Shown here: positions 6,468-9,299 of the stretch, in pieces
Layout: each line of letters begins with the position of its first letter
Position numbering within the stretch: the first letter of the stretch is position 1
Assembly (NCBI GenBank): GCA_007135895.1
Contig: SLHZ01000008.1
Coordinates: 1 to 9,299 of the forward strand
Length of the DNA: 9,299 nt
Source: Balneolales bacterium
Lineage (GTDB): Bacteria > Bacteroidota > Rhodothermia > Balneolales > Natronogracilivirgulaceae
Reading direction: 5' to 3'
Program-made: the position numbers and the translations under genes
The notes under the pieces: model-generated
The model's input: the letters and a program-made list of their open reading frames with translations, nothing else
The model's database searches: none
What the model was told of the DNA's origin: nothing

Positions 6468-7611
6468 GGGGTCTTTCCATGGTTGGCTTTGATGCCGGAG
6501 CGTCGCTCTGATTGTAGGGGACAATCGGCTTTTTGACAACCGGCTCGATTTCTTCAAGCAGTGAGAGGTCGTTCATGGTAACAGAAAGAACCAGGTTCTC
6601 TTTTCGGGTCGCCAGGATCCGGATTTTCTTTCCTGTTTGAATTTCCGCGCTGGTGAGCGGTTTGCCGCTGTCCGCATCCAGTGTCATGATAAGGTCAGGA
6701 AAAGTATATCGTCTTTCGCCCCGGATCTCCAGCGTCATGTATTCATTCCAAAAAGTGAGTTCGGCAGCACCTGCTTCAAGGTGTCCGACATCGAAACCGT
6801 GCCGGGTTTTCCGGCAAAGCCGGGTAATGGTTCCGCAGCAGACGATCTCACCCTTCAAAAAGTGCGCAACCTGGACGGCCGCCTCCCCCGGTCCACTTTC
6901 GTATCCTTGATAAAAAGCGTCTCCGGTTTCAATGGCGTGTGTGATTGCGCCCGGAGCCCCGAATTTTTTGACATATTCGGCACGAACCGGATTCCGGATC
7001 ACGGTTACAAGCCCGCCGGCCTGAATGGCCGCTTGTCGGACCAGACGGGATGCCGGCCCGAGTCGGCCCTGGATATAGCCTTCAAGATAAAGACTCTTTT
7101 GTCGATTCCCTCCCGCAAAAGCCTGGCAGGAAAGGTAGTCATCGACATGGTGAAGTCCCATCCCGCCCATTTTTCCCGTTGGATGAGCCCGCCCGTTGCA
7201 TGGTGCGTCTATGAGGGGCAAACCAAGCGTTGCGGCAGCAATCCATCCGTTAATAGAGGCCATTCCTCCATTCTCGTTGGAAATAAATCCTCCGACTGGT
7301 TCGGTAAAAGAATCTTTAAATACACGGGCCGCACGAACGTGATCTTCCGGCAAGACCTGTTTGTCGCCGGAGGCAGGGGCGCCGACAAGCGATGCGGTGG
7401 CAAGGAGTGTTTGCGGATCAAGGGCATTCAGGGGAAGCAGCTTCAACGGCCCCTGTGAAAGGGCAAAGCAGCCGGCCTGCCAACCCATGTCCATCGACTC
7501 TCCGCCTCCTCCTCCAAGGATGCAACCTCCTGCGAGGAGCTTTTTGAGAACCTGTTCGTCGAGAACCTGTTCGTCGAGACGCTGTTCATCGCGTTGTTTC
7601 ATCACCATCAT
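6460..7611 (-). CDS. DUF917 / S-methyl-thiohydantoin-desulfurase-like protein
   Basis: A 383-residue cytosolic protein of the DUF917 family (S-Me-THD domains). After an N-terminal helix it shows the glycine-rich loop GGCILGGGGGE (28-38), then SLVGAPASGDKQVL, and the family signature DAPCNGRAHPTGKMG (135-149), where related proteins carry a 'D-x-D-G-x-G-R-A-x-P' pattern. The second half (ITRLCRKTRHGFDVGHLEAG, YMTLEIRGERRYTFPDLI, IRILATR) fits the C-terminal domain. Members act on, or accompany enzymes acting on, hydantoin-like compounds; the substrate here is unknown. It heads a three-gene minus-strand operon. The ATG at 7611 has AAGG 8 bases upstream; alternatives are the ATG at 7602 and the upstream ATG at 7638, which lacks a ribosome site. 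An odd feature is a tandem repeat of five residues directly after the start. The C-terminal tail (PYNQSDAPASKP) looks disordered. Confidence 0.88.
   Translation of the reverse strand: MMVMKQRDEQRLDEQVLDEQVLKKLLAGGCILGGGGGESMDMGWQAGCFALSQGPLKLLPLNALDPQTLLATASLVGAPASGDKQVLPEDHVRAARVFKDSFTEPVGGFISNENGGMASINGWIAAATLGLPLIDAPCNGRAHPTGKMGGMGLHHVDDYLSCQAFAGGNRQKSLYLEGYIQGRLGPASRLVRQAAIQAGGLVTVIRNPVRAEYVKKFGAPGAITHAIETGDAFYQGYESGPGEAAVQVAHFLKGEIVCCGTITRLCRKTRHGFDVGHLEAGAAELTFWNEYMTLEIRGERRYTFPDLIMTLDADSGKPLTSAEIQTGKKIRILATRKENLVLSVTMNDLSLLEEIEPVVKKPIVPYNQSDAPASKPTMERPHE
7546..7590 (-). repeat. Three 15-base tandem repeats inside the DUF917 gene
   Basis: Two identical 15-base units (7546-7560 and 7561-7575) are followed by a third with 12 of 15 matches (7576-7590). 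On the coding strand they read DEQRL-DEQVL-DEQVL, keeping frame. They lie in the N-terminal helix that precedes the glycine-rich loop, so they lengthen that helix rather than disturb the fold core. Confidence 0.9.
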
Positions 7612-7818
7612 TAATGATACCTTGGCTGTGAATGCCATTACGTTGTGAGCCGTTTGACCTGGCCATCCACGCAGAATACCGGGAATCTGTATTTTCGGAG
7701 TCCTGCAAGAAAGATAGGCTCTTTTTTTTTATACTGCTTGGAAAGACGGCGCGATGCCCATGTTTTCTGAATAATTGCCGGATCAGGAACCGAAACACCG
7801 GACGGCTTGAAACCAGCT
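7612..7818. promoter_or_regulatory. Divergent intergenic region between DUF917 operon and methyltransferase
   Basis: This stretch of 207 bases lies between two divergent genes and should contain both promoters. A run of nine to ten Ts (7722-7730) runs into TATACT at 7730-7735 on the plus strand, a possible -10 element, but I find no good -35 at 16-18 bases. The overlapping small frames here lack ribosome sites and recognisable content, so I do not call genes. Confidence 0.4.
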
Positions 7819-9108
7819 ATGAAAAAAAACAAACCCAAACCCCGGACAACGAACCCGCAGTCACCGGAAACTGCTCGCCTGCAACCAGGGTCAACGGACT
7901 CCGATCGTCCGGATGCCCTGCCCATGGTGCCTGTCCGACCAGAACCACGGCCGCTGAAGCCGGCTCGCCCGGAATCAATGCCTCTGGAACCCGTCCGCCC
8001 GTATCCGCCGGAATTGCCTGATCAGATCGAGCAAGTGAACCGGACCCACAATCCGCGCTTTGTTTCCGAAAAGCTTCTCGCCGGGGATTGGCTGCTACTG
8101 GAAGACCGCTATGCCACGGGATTGCATCTTCTCTCGGAACTAAAAAAACGAATTTTCGGGAAAAGAAAAGACCATTCAGACAAAGACGACAGTTTTCTGA
8201 GTTACCGGCAAAAACGGGCGATTTTCAGAAACGCGTCGAACCGACTCGTGGTACCTGTCGAGAAGTCCCGGATTGCCTTGAAAAAAGCCCCTGAAATCGG
8301 CTGGTTTGACATATTATATCCGGAACTCCCGGATTTTTTCCTCTCTTTCCCACAGGTCCAGGGACTGAACAGCTCCTGGCAATGGTACCGGAAGGGTATC
8401 CGCTACTCCGTGCTCACTCACGCGATCCATCCCTGGTACGGGGTCTATTTTCCCACACGGCACGATCATTTGCTGCTCTTTGATGAGTGGCTGAAATCCT
8501 ATGGTGGCAGCCGGGAAAAAGCGGTAGACGTGGGGACCGGCTGTGGCGTTCTGGCGTTTCAGATGATTCGTCATGATTTTGCGCAGGTTGTGGCCCTGGA
8601 TGTCAATCCCAATGCCGTCCTGTCCGTGCAAGAAGAAATCACCCGTCAGGATCTTGGACATCGTTTGCAAGTAATGGTCTCGGATCTCTTCGATGGCTGT
8701 CCTAATCTCTTCCATGGTTTTCCCAAAGAAAAGAGTGATCTGGTTGTCTTCAATCCGCCCTGGCTTCCGGCGGACTCGGCTGGTTATGCACCAGACCAGA
8801 TTTCCATACTGGACCGGGCCGTCTATCATGAGAAGGATCTGTTTGAACGGTTTTTCCAACAAGCGGGGGCGTATGTCAATGAGAAGGGGCGTGTTCTGGT
8901 CTTTTATTCGAATCTTGGCCGGCAGTCGGGCAGCGCTGTGGCCCATCCGGTGGAACAGGAACTGACATTCAACAGACGTTTCAGGAAAGTCCGACATCTT
9001 CGCCGCAAAGTCCGGCCGCCTTCACGGAAGACCCGGCGGAGAGATCATCGCAAGAAAGAGTGGGTTGAGCTATGGGAACTGGCCCCTTGTCTGGTCATGG
9101 AGCCATGA
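7819..9108 (+). CDS. Class I SAM-dependent methyltransferase with proline-rich N-terminus
   Basis: A protein of 429 residues. Residues 1-70 are rich in proline, arginine and lysine and probably disordered. Residues about 75-215 form an unrecognised domain (AGDWLLLEDRYATG, SYRQKRAIFRNASNRL, HPWYGVYFPTRHDHLLLFDEW) that leads into the catalytic fold. The SAM-binding motif I is AVDVGTGCGVLA (near 235-246), the acidic residue at the end of strand 2 is in VALDVNPNAV (Asp261), and motif IV is VVFNPPWLPAD (NPPW at 312-315). The [N/D]PP[Y/F/W] motif is typical of methyltransferases acting on amide or amino nitrogens of protein, RNA or DNA. The C-terminus is very basic (RKVRHLRRKVRPP, SRKTRRRDHRKK), hinting at nucleic-acid or ribosome contact. 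The substrate is unknown. The ATG at 7819 is preferred; a TTG at 7807 in frame would add four residues. It stands alone in the window. Confidence 0.9.
   Translation: MKKNKPKPRTTNPQSPETARLQPGSTDSDRPDALPMVPVRPEPRPLKPARPESMPLEPVRPYPPELPDQIEQVNRTHNPRFVSEKLLAGDWLLLEDRYATGLHLLSELKKRIFGKRKDHSDKDDSFLSYRQKRAIFRNASNRLVVPVEKSRIALKKAPEIGWFDILYPELPDFFLSFPQVQGLNSSWQWYRKGIRYSVLTHAIHPWYGVYFPTRHDHLLLFDEWLKSYGGSREKAVDVGTGCGVLAFQMIRHDFAQVVALDVNPNAVLSVQEEITRQDLGHRLQVMVSDLFDGCPNLFHGFPKEKSDLVVFNPPWLPADSAGYAPDQISILDRAVYHEKDLFERFFQQAGAYVNEKGRVLVFYSNLGRQSGSAVAHPVEQELTFNRRFRKVRHLRRKVRPPSRKTRRRDHRKKEWVELWELAPCLVMEP
7918..8007 (+). repeat. Three degenerate 10-residue proline/arginine repeats in the methyltransferase N-terminus
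   Basis: Read in the methyltransferase frame, this segment gives LPMVPVRPEP, RPLKPARPES and MPLEPVRPYP. Positions 2, 5, 7 and 8 (P, P, R, P) are constant in all three. The 30-base units are clearly diverged at DNA level, so this is an old or selected protein repeat rather than a recent slippage product. Confidence 0.75.
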
Positions 9109-9299
9109 GAAAGGACAGTGACTCCGGATCAAGTGTTCATCAAGATCGAAAATTTCCCTTTTTTGCGTATTTTGGGCGGAAATAATTCTTTGTGCAGAAA
9201 AAACTCGGGAAAAACTCGGGAAAAAACGAAGGAGTAAAAACGCTGCGGGTAAAAAAACGAGCTATGGACTTAACCAGCTGCTGAAAAGCGGCGGGTATA
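9109..9299. other. Right-edge intergenic region, no gene supported
   Basis: The final 191 bases are A/T-rich. A plus-strand frame is open from 9122 to the edge and ends NAAGKKTSYGLNQLLKSGGY, which looks protein-like, but has no ATG, GTG or TTG anywhere; GGAG at 9231-9234 is not followed by a usable start in an open frame. A minus-strand frame entering from the right could end at a TGA near 9143-9145, but its content (many F, K and S) is unconvincing. No terminator hairpin with a T-run is seen after the methyltransferase. Confidence 0.45.
9199..9220 (+). repeat. Two 11-base tandem repeats
   Basis: The unit AAAAACTCGGG occurs twice without spacer, and a further A-run with C follows. It lies in the non-coding right edge. 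It may be simple slippage in A-rich DNA; no function is evident. Confidence 0.7.

Noticed and set aside
6637..7458. 273-residue plus-strand ORF opposite the DUF917 gene
   Set aside because: It is antisense to a well-supported DUF917 gene, with no recognisable domain or ribosome binding site.
7586..7798. 70-residue minus-strand small ORF upstream of the DUF917 gene
   Set aside because: It overlaps the DUF917 start out of frame, has no ribosome site and no hydrophobic or motif content to support a small protein.
9095..9108. Perfect inverted repeat TCATGG-AG-CCATGA at the methyltransferase stop codon, considered as a terminator
   Set aside because: The stem is short and AT-balanced, includes the stop codon and is not followed by a T-run.

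Overview
The window suggests a diderm (Gram-negative) bacterium of moderate GC content. An outer-membrane beta-barrel protein and a secreted TPR protein, both with signal peptides, point to an outer membrane. The TPR protein ends in a cysteine-terminated 'C-x-D-L ... C' tail that is common in Bacteroidota/FCB-type TPR proteins. This and the scarcity of strong Shine-Dalgarno sequences make that superphylum a reasonable but unproven guess. There is no tRNA, rRNA, CRISPR array, transposase or phage gene, and no gap between genes exceeds about 270 bases.

Left part (1-4657). A minus-strand gene running off the left edge encodes the start of a YaiO-family outer-membrane beta-barrel. Across an AT-rich intergenic region (about 345-599) lies a plus-strand four-gene block with overlapping or 2-base junctions: a soluble GAF histidine kinase, a stand-alone CheY-like receiver, a membrane-anchored HEAT-repeat-like protein and a processive family-2 glycosyltransferase with the D, D, D, QxxRW motif set. 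The simplest reading is an envelope polysaccharide synthase controlled by a two-component pair, with the HEAT-like protein as adaptor and YaiO as outer-membrane partner.

Middle part (4658-7611). After a 152-base convergent gap come three minus-strand genes, transcribed in the order DUF917 (S-methyl-thiohydantoin-desulfurase-like), AroM-family protein, secreted TPR protein. Their junctions are an 8-base overlap and a 2-base gap, so they are very likely one operon. The first two suggest metabolism of a small hydantoin-like or amino-acid-derived compound; the TPR protein is the unexpected third member.

Right part (7612-9299). A divergent intergenic stretch leads to a plus-strand class I methyltransferase with an NPPW motif and a proline/arginine-rich repeated N-terminus. 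The last 191 bases are A/T-rich, with a short tandem repeat and no supportable gene.

The most interesting content is the kinase-receiver-HEAT-glycosyltransferase block facing a YaiO gene, which looks like a little-described regulated polysaccharide system. Next are a perfect in-frame tandem repeat at the start of the DUF917 gene and a duplicated glycosyltransferase tail sequence in the convergent gap.
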